A DNA stretch of 64,000 nucleotides from Tiliqua scincoides (taxonomy: Eukaryota; Chordata; Lepidosauria; Squamata; Scincidae), in assembly GCF_035046505.1 (NCBI RefSeq), contig NC_089823.1:38364388-38428387 (forward strand). Direction: 5' to 3'. A program made the translations under genes and the position numbers. The notes below the pieces were generated by a model. That model did not search any database and was not told the DNA's origin. It saw nothing but the letters and a program-made list of their open reading frames with translations. Shown here piece after piece: positions 1 to 10,712 of the stretch (the stretch's first letter is position 1; each line of letters starts with the position of its first letter).

Positions 1-1
1 T

Positions 2-418
2 TCCGCCATCTGCAGAGCTGGTGTAGATCTGAGGAGACTCATTGCAGAGCAGGAGGCTTATGAATGGGTAAGAGGAAATAATTCATCTTTCCCAATTGAC
101 GCCTTCCAGTTCACCCCATTGATGCAGTGTGCTCGTTTTTGGTGCAGCTATGTTGGGGGGGGGGAGAGGATAGGATTAGGCCCTAAACTCATCTTCACTC
201 CTGAGTTTCTCTGCCACTTCCTTGTTAACTTCTTATCCCTCAAACTCCTAAAGTGTATTCCCTTCCAAAGATTCTCCTGTTTCACACAAGCCACTCTCCC
301 GATATTAATTTGTACCACCTATGAGCACTCTATAGGACCTTCCTTTCCTCCCTCCCTGCCAGGTGGACTGATTGAATACAGTTTCATGGCTTTTGACCTC
401 TTACAGCTAGATGTGTGA
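2..418 (+). other. open frame entering from left edge, possible partial exon
   Basis: The reading frame is open from the window edge through 139 codons to a stop at 416-418. Its first part reads SAICRAGVDLRRLIAEQEAY and is followed by EW. A good splice-donor match (GGTAAGA) falls exactly after the TGG codon at 65-67, so a host exon ending at 67 in phase 0 is possible, with the rest of the frame being intron. After codon ~45 the translation looks like ordinary non-coding sequence. I do not recognise a domain. It could equally be chance. Confidence 0.2.
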
Positions 419-2565
419 TTTTTCAGTGGTAAACATTTCTCCTGTTGAACCCACAAGACCTCAAGAGTATAAGAATATCCAAAAAGTCCATAGTTGACCA
501 ATTAACTAGAATTTGGTTCATTCAGCTCTACTGATCCTGTGTTCAGAAATATTACACTCACTCTCAAGCAGCAAGCACCTGGGTAGTTAGCATTACTTTG
601 TCCAGAATGGAATGTTTAGAAGGGACCTTCCACGGGCCAAATTACACAGATATTTAGAGCATTATTAGCTCTAATGAGTTTAGCTTTTCTTCAATTAATA
701 TTAGCTGGTTTGTCCCATGAATGCCAATGGTCGAAGTTTTAACCCTACTCCTAATATTGCCACATGCCGTGGGGACCCCTGATCAGACTACTATTTACCC
801 TGGAGAAAGATTAGCACCAATGAGACTTTGGGGGAAGGTAGGATATTAGGCAGATCAGGGATCTCTGCAGATCAGGACTATAGCAAGTGTAGGGTCAAAC
901 AACTACTATCCGCTCCATTGATGCATGGGGGCCGAATCTGATTGCTATTAACTAAACCCATCAGGGCTAATTGCATTTTAAATGCCATGTGTAATCTGGT
1001 TCCTAGACAATCAAACCCCAACTTACTTGTATGTGATTCTAATTTTCTTCTGGAATTGGAATCTTCTTAAACACCACTTTCCAAGCAGCCTGGAAAAGAC
1101 AGCTCATGCATATTCTTTGCCCCAACCAAATCCACAGTGTTTTGATGTTTACAGAGGAACAAATTCTTCTGAACGGTATCTATTAATCCCATATAATGGC
1201 CGCATCAGAGCTGAACAAGAGGCATTTGTTGTGTCCTTGACTTTTTATTGGGTTCTGAAAAAGTCATAAAAAGGCTCGAACCACCTGCTTTTTACTGAGA
1301 GTTCAGGGTCATTGTTCTTCTCCCCCAACAAAAGATCAAATTTCATTAAAGTAGCATAGCCGTACCTGGTGTTCAAACAGCATTCCCTGCATATATCTCT
1401 TTATTGTGCCTGTATTGAATTGGACTCAGAATAATTACGTGGAGGACTGCAAAGCAGAATGACTGCCGCAAAGGTGCAAATTCAATCCAGAAATGAAAAG
1501 AGGGGATCCGTTTCAGAGCTTGCCAGTAGGCATGTTTCAATATCAAATACACCACAGGAGGCCGGGAACTTTCAATATTTATTGAGTATATTATACTTTC
1601 TTATTATAGAAAAACAGCTCTGTGCTACACTTACAAACATCTTGTTTTCATGAACGATATCCATTGGAATGTAGCGTTAACATTCAGTTTGAGCTTTGAT
1701 GGCCAAAATGAATGTATTAATTCTTGAACTTCAGGGTCAAAAGGACTCCAGGAAAATACTCCAAGGCACTCTTCTCCAGTACTGAGAGTTTCCCAAATAC
1801 ACGTGGAAAAGTAAATACTTTAAAATGGATAAATTGCGAAATAAATGCTCTCAGATTCTCTGCCAACCTCTACTGATTGGGGCAATTACCCTTTGCACAG
1901 GCAATTAAAATAATTTGCATCAAGGGGAAACGAATATCACATTTATCTCAACTTTGTGGTCAGGCCTTGTTAAGTATACATTAGAAAGTTATTCTGAATA
2001 CGGGAAGAAATATCAGAAAGACTGGATCATCATCCTAGCAACTGGTTTACTTTTCTCTGGGATATTAAAGCAGTTTGAGTAATGGCACGCTTAACATTTA
2101 TTGAGGGGATTTATTGAAAGACGAGCCTGCTAATGATATTTTGGCATTGTTTGCTTTTCTATTATCCTCCTCTTCAAAGAAATGATGGCATTATCTTAAA
2201 AAAAATTAAAAGGAAGATTACATCATTTCAGGGTTAAGTCAAATATATTTATTGATCCCTTTCTTGCGGCAATGATGGATCTAGATCTCATAGGTTATTC
2301 GTACGATACACATGGATTTGGATGACATAGCCTCCACACCCACAAGACAAGCAAGCTTGGGTTTAAATGGGCCACAATTTATTGTTAGTAAAATACAAAG
2401 ACTTGCAGCAATCTTAGCAAAACCCTTAGCAAAACCTTAGCAAAACTTTTGAGTGTCCTTCCCTTCCTTGGGGGAGGCAGCCGACTACTGTCTGTTCGCC
2501 TAAGGGAGTCCCATCCTGCCTCTAAGCTACCAATTGCTGATGGCAATTGCAGTTTATAAACCTCA
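419..2565. other. no gene seen, mostly unique AT-rich sequence
   Basis: Only short open frames are present and none has protein-like composition. A small threefold repeat of TTAGCAAAACC lies at about 2,413-2,448. I see no other recognisable element. Confidence 0.5.
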
Positions 2566-2655
2566 GGCTGCAATCCTATCCACACTTTCCTGGGAGTAAA
2601 CCCCTTTGACTGTAATGAGACTTACTTCTGAGTAGACATACATAGGATTGGGCTC
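2566..2655 (+). repeat. ~90-bp palindromic MITE (GGCTGCAATCC type)
   Basis: Short imperfect hairpin running from GGCTGCAATCCTATCC to ATAGGATTGGGCTC, with the internal phrases CTGGGAGTAA and ACTTACTTCTGAGTAGACAT. The same unit recurs at about 14.1, 17.1, 17.2, 39.2, 48.2, 55.4, 58.4 and 60.8 kb. The best preserved copy (48.2 kb) is flanked by TTAA, which suggests a piggyBac-type origin (inference). Confidence 0.75.
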
Positions 2656-3675
2656 AATATCTCTTCAAAGGAATCTTGAGGAAGATCTGGATTGCACTGC
2701 CTTCATCAAGCGAACTAGCCTATGAGTTTGACTTTACAATACATGAACAAGGGGTTCCACTCCACTTCCTCTGAATGCATACTGAACTGTAATCCTAATC
2801 CCCAACCTGCATTTAGCAACCAGCTGTGATCACCAGGCTAATTTACAACCAACCCATTAGGCCAGTCCAACATAGGCAACAAAACTTCCCCACTGAGGCC
2901 AGTTAGGCTCAAAAGCTAAAAATTCCTGCTTGGTCTAAAAAGACTATCTTCTAATCCTGGACTGAACTCTGGGGCTAGCACAAGGGACTTGCGTGTCCCC
3001 AAGTCCATGGTAGGATTGCACCATGGCAGAATTTAGTAAGTGATTTAATCCCATGATTCCAATCAAGGATAAATTCCATAATTCCCAATGTCCCGTGCCC
3101 CTGGATACTGCCATGCAGACCAGTAGTAGCTTCTAGGAATGCTAGAAACCATAAAAAGGATACTTTTCACCATTCCTCATGCTACTGTACATCTTCACAG
3201 CAGTGTTGAGGCATAACCCCCAAGATCCTGTTGGACTCCTCCTCACTGGTACTCACAGTAAATTTGGTAAACAAAAGGGATTGGTGAAGAAGGCGGTGCC
3301 TGACATTAGTAGTTGTTAAATTAAACCCCTCTTAAACCCATTGGCCTCCTTATGTCCATTGGAATGGGTTTTGAATTCATTAGGCCCTGGTTGCAACCCA
3401 CTAGGCAAACCAGAAAAGAAACCAGAAATCAACAGCAACAAATAGGGACAATCGTGCTGCTGCTGGGGAAGGAAGATTTTTGCACTTACCAGGGAGTTGC
3501 TAAGACTGTCTGGAGGGTCTGGGGAGCCTGGGACCCCCTCTGTAACCCATCACAAGCCTCCAAACTGCTGTTAAAAAGCAGGAGGAAAATCAACTTCCGG
3601 TTCCCCAGCAAAAACAAGAAGTGGTTTCTTTTTTTCCCTTTAAAACAGTAGTTTGGAGCTGCCAGGACTCTCCAG
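2656..3675. other. no gene seen
   Basis: Mainly unique sequence. The stretch at about 2,790-3,020 carries weak MITE-like ends (TGTAATCCTAATCCCC on the left, GTAGGATTGCACC on the right) and may be a decayed member of the CAATCCTA MITE group. Confidence 0.4.
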
Positions 3676-4214
3676 AGAGCCCAATCCTGAGCTGCCCGGA
3701 GCTGCAGGACCCGGTGGCTCCACAAAGGGCTCCTGCCGGATCCAGAGCCTCCCGTGCTACCGCAGGAGGCTCCTCGGGAGAAGGGGATGTTCGTCCCGCA
3801 ATGGGACTACTCACTTTAGCAGCGACTGTTTGGTCGCTGCTAAAGTGAAGGCGCTCGTGTAGGGCGTGCAGCCCTGCCCGAGCACCCTGGATCCTGCGGA
3901 ACTCGGCTCCATGGGTCCGCCTGTCCCCCACCCCAACACACCTCCCCCATGCCCCCAGCCATGCCTCCCCCCTCCCCGGAACGCCTCCCCCACACCCCCA
4001 GACACTCCCCCATTTATCATTCCGCAGCCCAGCGGTCACAGACACCGCCGAGTTGCGGAATGCAGGCGTCCGCCGCACACTGGCTCAGCGCCAGCCAGAA
4101 GTGAGCCAGCTCCGGCGGAAGCCCAGCAGTAAGCCCTGCAAATGTGCCTTATGGCACGTTTGCAACTGTGGTCTGCACCGTGGAGGCGTGGCGCAGACCA
4201 CAGGATTGGGCTCT
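3676..4214 (+). repeat. GC-rich MITE with AGAGCCCAATCCTG termini, copy A
   Basis: Inverted termini AGAGCCCAATCCTG (3,676) and CAGGATTGGGCTCT (to 4,214) bound a CpG-containing GC-rich core that stands out from its AT-rich flanks. A related copy in opposite orientation lies at 54,139-54,650: both share a TCACTTTAG block, a GGCGCTCGTGTAGGGCG block and a GGAGAAGGGGAT block. Its open frames on both strands (up to 162 aa) are proline/glycine-rich consequences of base composition, not genes. Confidence 0.65.
3811..3848. repeat. perfect 16-bp hairpin inside the GC-rich MITE
   Basis: Arms TCACTTTAGCAGCGAC (3,811-3,826) and its exact reverse complement (3,833-3,848) are separated by a 6-base loop TGTTTG. 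In the 54-kb copy the corresponding region is only partly palindromic. Confidence 0.85.
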
Positions 4215-5676
4215 TAGTGATCACTAGGTAAGTGTAAACAACCCTTCCCTCCCCAGTAGCAGCACAATTGTCCTGTTGCTGCCCCCCCCCCGGCAAATAC
4301 TTACAAGGTTCCCAAAGTTCGAGTAGGACTTGGGAACCACTGGTTTAGGGCATCCAAAAAATGTTATCTAAATCAATCCAATTTAATTGATTTACAACCC
4401 AATCCTTATGTGTGTTAGCACTTTTGTGATAACATTTGAGTAAGGAGAACTGGTGGGAAGGCCTGCTCCATCTCACCAGCGCTGAATCCAACTACAACAG
4501 AAGGGGTTGTTTGATGATGGGAGAGGGCGGTGAGTAGGTTGTTCAGACCTGGGAGGGAGTAGGGATGGAGGCGTATGCCCCTGCCGTAACCTAACCCCCA
4601 TCCCAACCCTATAATGGGCTACTCAGATTCGCACCAGCAATTTTACTGGTGCAGATCCTAATTTGTGAGAGAAGGGAAGGGGTGTCTGTGGCACAGTTCC
4701 TCAACTGCATGGAGATTTGGAATACTGTGTCACTGGTCCTACACAGTGGTCCTACAATGGCAAATGACATAAACTTGAAATCTAAAGTCATCTGGAGGAA
4801 AACAGCAATACTCAAGTTTATGCAGGTGTTGTTGCTGTACTAAGAGATAATAAACATGTTTGTGTCTAGGTTCCTGCAAGCCTGTCTCTAAAGAATGACT
4901 CACGAGGTATTGAGGCAAAAACACCTTAAGCAACTCTTTGATTAACCAAGGCAATATATATTGATGTATTGACTAGGAGTGTACACATCTCGCTGGGAAT
5001 TCCAGTGCAAAACTTCACAAATGTGCACTCATTTAACATGCAGCACATCTCTAAAGCTTCCTGTCTGGAGGCAAACTGCGTCCTTCAGCCTCCATAAGAA
5101 AGCACCAGTGTTCAGGGGGTAGAGATGCAACAGCTAAGTCTCCTGCCAGAAGCGAGTCTAAATATAGAGTGGTTCAGATACCAACACGTTTGCAGGGGAA
5201 ACTGAAAGCAGAACCCAGTTGCTCTTTGCAAAAGCCTCATGCAGGTGTTAATTTTCCTGCAGAAATGAACGTGTGCTTGTGTGTGTGGGGGGGGGGGGGG
5301 AATCCTGTCCACTTGCCCATCCCAGTGTCATAACACAAAGACAGTTTGATTTTCGCATGGTATATAGGAATAGCACATGATCCATACTCTTCCTTTTAAC
5401 CAGGATATGGTCAATACATAACCTGGAGCACAGGCAGATTCCTGTGCAGGCAACACTATCAATATCTGGCAGCTAAAGACAGGACTAGAAGGTGTAACCC
5501 TGATCTCACCCCATGTGTGTATTTTGAGCAGATAGATTGGGGCTTTCCCTGCACTGGGAACTGGAAAATATCAGGGGGTAGATCTTGAATAGGATCTCCT
5601 TTGCACTCAGTTTTTGGCACCCACACACCCTGTCCTACAGCAAGCCTAGCCCTTCAACAGAACATCCTGGAAGAAC
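4215..5676. other. no gene seen
   Basis: Unique-looking sequence with a homopolymer G run at about 5,287-5,300. A weak CAATCC-type MITE remnant may lie at 4,390-4,660. Confidence 0.4.
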
Positions 5677-5912
5677 ATCCGTTTTTAACCTTTTTTGTCT
5701 CATGGCACACTGATAAGGTGATAACATTTTCAGGGCACACCGTCAGTTTTTTGATAATTGACAAGGCACACCACACTACCGGTGGAGGGGGGGGCTCACA
5801 ACCCCCAATAACCCTACTAATCAATGACCACAATAACCCAAACTCCCACAGGACACCTGTGGATCATTCATGACACACCAATGTGTCACAGCACACTTGT
5901 TGAAAATCACAA
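5677..5912 (+). mobile_element. hAT-like non-autonomous element, GATTTTCAA family, copy 1
   Basis: Carries the family phrases CTCATGGCACACTGA, AATTGACAAGGCACACCA, CCCTACTAAT and TTGAAAATCAC in the same order as the better preserved copy at 10,470. The left end is diverged and I cannot read a clear target duplication. It has no coding capacity. Confidence 0.75.
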
Positions 5913-8018
5913 CCCTAGCACATCTAGGTTGGAAGCAGTCAGCTGAGCCAGCTTGGATGTGGTTAACTGACCCACCAACTCCAACCTCATTGCCCTTTCC
6001 TTCAAGTCAACAGTCTCAGAAACTTGGCAGAACAGTACAACAGACTCATTTCGCCTTGCCTTAGCATGGATTGCACTGTTGTCAGTCCCATGTTCAACAT
6101 GATTATGCCTCTTTGTTTCTGAACATCTGCCTGCCTGACTTCCCAGAATTCAACTCCAGCCTGGAGGTTTTGCTTCAGTCTCTCTGTTCTTTTAGTATTC
6201 CCCTGTCAGCTCTCTTGGCCCTAGCCAAGGGGTGATAGGAGCTTGTACATTTCACTGTGGACTGGCACAAACATTTCAGCTTACAGACATGATAGAGAAA
6301 CATGCAATGAGGAAATGCCCAGCATTAGTCCTTCCCGTTCTCCTCATGCCGCTGTTCTGTGGTCAATCTGCTATAAGTCCATAGTGCTGGATTCAGACAT
6401 TCTGCCTTGAAAACTGGTTTCTGAAACCATTTTCAAAGAAAATAGAGGCAGTTCACCCCAGATTTTGAGAATGCAGCACAGACCCTAAAAAGCCATGGTG
6501 GCATTTTTTTTTTTTTTTTGACCAGTCTTTTTATGTCACAGAACAAAGAACTTTCTGCTGTGTTTCATGTTTTCAAGGCTGCACCAAAAATAAAGCCATT
6601 CAGTGATATTTTTGATGGAACAAACTAAAGCATTCTCTCTATGCAAAAAGATAAAGATGCTCTGTTTCTGTGCTGAAGACATATGCTGCCAAGCACTTAG
6701 TAAAATGCAGGTTGAAGCAAGGAGGGCACTAATCATATAGATTATCACAATTGCTTTAATCAGGAGGTTGGCTCTGCATGAATTTCCATAATTTCTTTAC
6801 AGCGAGGGAGTGGATTTGAAGTTTGATGAAACCGTGTGTCCATTGAGTTTGAACATTCACCGACAGGTGCTTTACAGAATATAATATAAATCTTTTCTTG
6901 TTTACTTTCTGAACAATACCAGATTGTTCCTAAATTCCTGCAATAAAACACAGCCCAATCCTACCTAAGATTCCCGCATCAATGCAGCAGCACCAGCACA
7001 GCCAACATTACATCCTGCAGGGAAATTTAACTGGCAGAAAGTCTCCTTGGGTTAAGGAGGCATTTGTCCCCTTGCCCTGGGGTAAGCCCCAGCTGCCACT
7101 ATGGGCCAACTCAGACCTGTGCTAGTGATATCACTGATGCAAGTCCACATTGACCCATGTCAGTTGATCAGGCCTGGGAAGGGAGATAGGAAACAGCATG
7201 CACCATTTGAGACCCACAGTGCTTTATAAGTGGTACACATTTTCCAGGCATACTGAAAGTGTTTTGCAACCAGTAACTGGATCCCAGTGGCCACTTAGGA
7301 ACATTTTTGGCAGTATGATGGACAGATTTTTCTGCAGTACCTACCACAAAACACCACAATCACAAGGAGGGATGACCCCAGTAGTGAGTACTGGATAGTG
7401 TTCATTTTTAAGAAGTAGCATGCCATTTCAGCTTTGGGGAGTCTTGGTTTTTATTATAGTTTCTGGAGAAACTTGCCAAGGAAACCCTTTGGGTAATAAT
7501 TAATACAAATGCTTCCAGTATTTACGTAGATACTCGCCTATACTACGTGAAATTTTTGCCAAGTAATCAAGCTCCAATTATCACTTTGCCTTATCTCCGG
7601 GTCAATCAGAGGGCAAAGCCTTTCAATTCCGAAAAGTTTCCTTTCTCAAGCAGCAGGCAGGCACAGCTCCTTAGAAGCAATTTGTTAACCTTTTATTCTC
7701 CTTCCTTCTGCTGCAGCCTGGTTCTGCTTTGCAAATGCTTGCAAAGCAGGACTGTTTTTTGAAACACCAGGATGGAAATCCTCCTTTCCATTTGAAGCAG
7801 GCTACAATTCAATGCACCCTTACTTAAGTATAACACCCATGGAAAGCAGTGGGTCTACTTCTCAGTAAAAAGGGTTTCAAATATATGCAGCTCCATCTCT
7901 CTGCTGTGAATTGAATTGCACACTCCCAGTTATGTGTTATGGGTTGTATGTTGTACGTAGAGCTTCTGGCTTAACACACCAGACACCTTAAAGGTGGATT
8001 TGATTCACGGTTCTCCTG
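5913..8018. other. no gene seen apart from the MITE at 6.95 kb
   Basis: Unique sequence on both strands. There is a poly-T run at about 6,507-6,519. Open frames of 60-71 codons here have no recognisable domain. Confidence 0.45.
6951..7165. repeat. CAGCCCAATCCTA-type MITE, decayed
   Basis: Begins CAGCCCAATCCTACC and contains GCAGCAG, CCTTGGGTTAAGGAGGCATTTGTCCCCTT and a GTGCTAGTGATATCAC stretch that parallel the element at 39,317-39,537. The right end is not clear. Confidence 0.4.
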
Positions 8019-8533
8019 CAGTAGTTCCCACCCTTTTTCACTTGCATATCCCTTGGCAGCCCATTTCCATAAATTGTACCCTTCATATTAGCAAAATGTT
8101 TGTAATAATACAAGCCCTCATCTTCCCTCTATGAAAGCCCAGACTTCATGTATTCATCACAGTGTTTTCTCTTTTGATCTGTTTGAGGAACAGAAGACTC
8201 TGCCTTTGCACAGTTTTGCACCAGAAGTGTGCCGAGACATTCTGGGTGATGGATCACTTTCCATATTAAGTTTCAGCTTTTTTACTGTGCTGGTTTTCAG
8301 TCACTGGTTCATACATGAATTGATGACCAAAAACTAGCTATTGGTGGGGCTTTCACAGCCAACTAGCTACCTCCCTTCCTGCCGTGCTGGTCCTTGCAAG
8401 GCATTCCTGTCTTGAAAGGCATTCTGGAGCACGGCCTGCCTTTTTCGGCCATTATTCCATTCTTTTTCAAGTACCCCTAAAGTTCCTGTTGAGTGTCCCT
8501 GGGAGTACATGAATACCAGGTTGGGAACCACTG
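8019..8533 (+). mobile_element. hAT non-autonomous element (CAGTRGTTCCCA termini)
   Basis: Left end CAGTAGTTCCCACC and right end GGTTGGGAACCACTG form inverted termini. The flanks TTCTCCTG and TTTTACTG match at 6 of 8 bases, consistent with a decayed 8-bp hAT duplication. Length is 515 bp. A 68-aa open frame inside has no transposase motif. Confidence 0.7.
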
Positions 8534-8734
8534 TTTTACTGGTATGTTGTTTACAGTGCACTTACTCTGGTAGTGCTTACAAAAAGGTGATGAAGACCAA
8601 AATTTAAAAAGAATAAAAATGTATCTTATGATCTTTTACTATGTTTTTAATGAATTAGAGACTACAGTTCTTAGGTAACAATTAGTGGTGGGTTATTTTT
8701 CAGGATCTGGCCTCGAGTAAAATCAGACAAAACT

Positions 8735-8860
8735 ATAGTCAGACACCCCCCTAAGTTCAACCCCCGACTTATCCGAGGGTCATAGAAAATTCCATGATTG
8801 TTGGCTCGCAACCTGCCCTTGACTTATCTGTGGGATTGAATTATATGCGAGTGTCTGCAG
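8735..8860. repeat. possible MITE with CCCCCGACTTATCCG motif
   Basis: The phrases CCCCCGACTTATCCGAGGGT and, 60 bases on, CTTGACTTATCTGTGGG plus AGACAC/GTGTCT near the two edges suggest a decayed inverted-repeat element. Boundaries are guesses. Confidence 0.3.
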
Positions 8861-9311
8861 CATTTGTGTTAAGGTATTTAACCCTCTTGTGATCCAACAA
8901 AGGTCACTTAAATGGCCTCTTAAAACCTATTTAATATAGTTCATATATAGTTCCACCTCATGCATTCCAACTGGTTGTGTCCATCTAAATAACAAAGCAC
9001 ACCCTTAGCAAATAACAGAATGGAAAAACAGACTCAGCTACAAATCTGTGTGTGTGTACATGCGCAAGCATCTGTGAGAGAGCTTGCGTACAGGCAGTAT
9101 TCCTTCTTTCTATAGGGTTTTGTGTCTAACATTTCATTACACTGTGCTGGGAATCATAGTGCAGATAAGAGCTAATTACATTTTATATTTCTTTTTGGAA
9201 ACTCACAGAATATGCTGGCGAATAGTGTGTCAATTATTTATCTGAATAAGGCAGAGGAGGGAGATTTTCAGCATTACTGAGATCTTTCAATGCTACTAAG
9301 ATTGCTGAAAG

Positions 9312-9682
9312 AAATATTTTATTTGTTTATACAGTTATTTATATACTGCCTTTCTCTGGTTGTCAGATTTCTCCTCAGACTTTAATCTAAGGCGGTTTAC
9401 ATAGGAAGGCTGTTCTAAACCCCGTAGGGATTTTTACAATTGACTAGTTCTAGTCTTTCATAGAACTCCTCGTTCCAGCTGGATTCCTTCCTGATCTGGC
9501 CTCTCTCTGGCCCTTCGCCACCCACGCTCCACTTGAGGGCAACTCCTCTCTGCCACCTAAGGTCAGCTCATCAGTATATCAGCGTGTCATCAGTTCTCAG
9601 GTACTTCCGGTTGTTTCAAACTGGCAGCTTCAGATCATCAGGGATACAAGGCGGCAGCTCTACCAACTGAGCCAGACCTCCT
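9312..9682 (-). mobile_element. tRNA-derived SINE with L2-like 3' tail
   Basis: Read on the minus strand, the head has a tRNA-like box A region (TGGCTCAGTTGGTAGAG) and a box-B-like GTTTGAAAC. The 3' part ends in a GGCAGTATATAAATAAC phrase and an AAATAAAAT tail, like the L2 ends in this window. It resembles the tRNA/L2 SINEs described from lizards (inference). A local duplication of CACAGAATATCTTC lies next to the head at 9,693-9,737. It is a dispersed copy, not a tRNA gene. Confidence 0.75.
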
Positions 9683-9943
9683 GCCCTTCACAATCACAGA
9701 ATATCTTCACAATATTCACCATCACAGAATATCTTCTGTCCTTCACAATCAGCAGCATGAGCTAGCCGAACAGGCAGGGCCACATTGTATAATAGTGTGA
9801 CACAGAGTTGAGGGCCAGAAGATAAACTAATAATAAATGCTTGGAGAACTGAAAGGCTTGAATGTTTGATTTAATACAATATGTGGGTGAGGATGAAAGG
9901 AGGAGGGGAGCAGAGGGCACTACTAGAAGTGCTGAATGGAACA

Positions 9944-9977
9944 CAATGTAATGGAATAATTTCTTTCCATTACATTG
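9944..9977. repeat. 13-bp inverted repeat
   Basis: CAATGTAATGGAA (9,944-9,956) pairs perfectly with TTCCATTACATTG (9,965-9,977) around an 8-base loop. No transposon ends are visible around it. Confidence 0.7.
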
Positions 9978-10039
9978 CATTATATTAAGCATATCTTGTG
10001 GCTAAATGAGGAACATACCGGGAAGTGCATCTTTGGAAC

Positions 10040-10135
10040 TGTTTTTAACCCTGAGAGGCTGGGGAACCACAAGAGCCGGATAAAATCATCTGCAGAGCCA
10101 GATGTGGCCCATGGGCCGGGGTTTGGAGACCGCTG
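10040..10135. mobile_element. hAT end fragment
   Basis: GTGGCCCATGGGCCGGG followed by GTTTGGAGACCGCTG has the form of a hAT terminus (reverse complement CAGCGGTCTCCAAAC). It is a different family from its neighbours and only one end is present. Confidence 0.5.
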
Positions 10136-10469
10136 CACTTGCAGATTGTGTGTTCCACTAGCCCAGGCCCTCATTACAATTGAGCCATAAATCACCTATT
10201 GGCTGTTCAGATTAAAGATGATTCCTGGTTTAGGACAGATACCTCAGTCCTAACAACATTACTCAAGAGAAAGCACCGCTGATTCTAACAGGACACAACA
10301 ATCCATCCTGCCCTAGTAGTCAATTGAGTCATGGTCTTTACTGCATCTGATATCATTACACTGGAACAACAAAAGGCAGGTGACATGGAAACAGCTTTTG
10401 TAGTCACATTTGGAAGTCAGAGAAAAGCACAGGAGCTGGTTTATGCCAAGTCAGTCCCATGATCTAACT

Positions 10470-10704
10470 CAGCGATTTTCAATCTTTTTCATCTCATGGC
10501 ACACTGACAAGGCACTAAAACTGTCAAGGCACACCACTAGTTTTTTCACAATTGACAAGGCACACCATGTGGCTGGTGGGGGGCTCATATCCCCCACTGG
10601 CCCTACTAATAAATGATCACCCCCCCCCCAAATTCCCACAGCACACCGTTGTGGACCATTTGCGGCACGTCAATGTGCTATGGCACCCTGGTTGAAAATC
10701 ACTG
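10470..10704 (+). mobile_element. hAT-like non-autonomous element, GATTTTCAA family, copy 2 (best preserved)
   Basis: Termini CAGCGATTTTCAA and TTGAAAATCACTG are inverted repeats. Flanks ATCTAACT (10,462-10,469) and ACCTAACT (10,705-10,712) agree at 7 of 8 bases, the 8-bp duplication expected of hAT transposons. It is 235 bp long and has no transposase. Related copies lie at 5.7, 12.7, 58.7 and 61.7 kb. Confidence 0.9.
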
Positions 10705-10712
10705 ACCTAACT

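Noticed and set aside
3590-4132. Proline/glycine-rich frames of up to 162 aa on both strands
   Set aside because: Caused by the GC-rich MITE core. Both strands are open and no domain is present.
9600-9682. tRNA gene on the minus strand
   Set aside because: The tRNA-like head is diverged and joined to a SINE body. No cloverleaf with intact anticodon arm can be drawn confidently.
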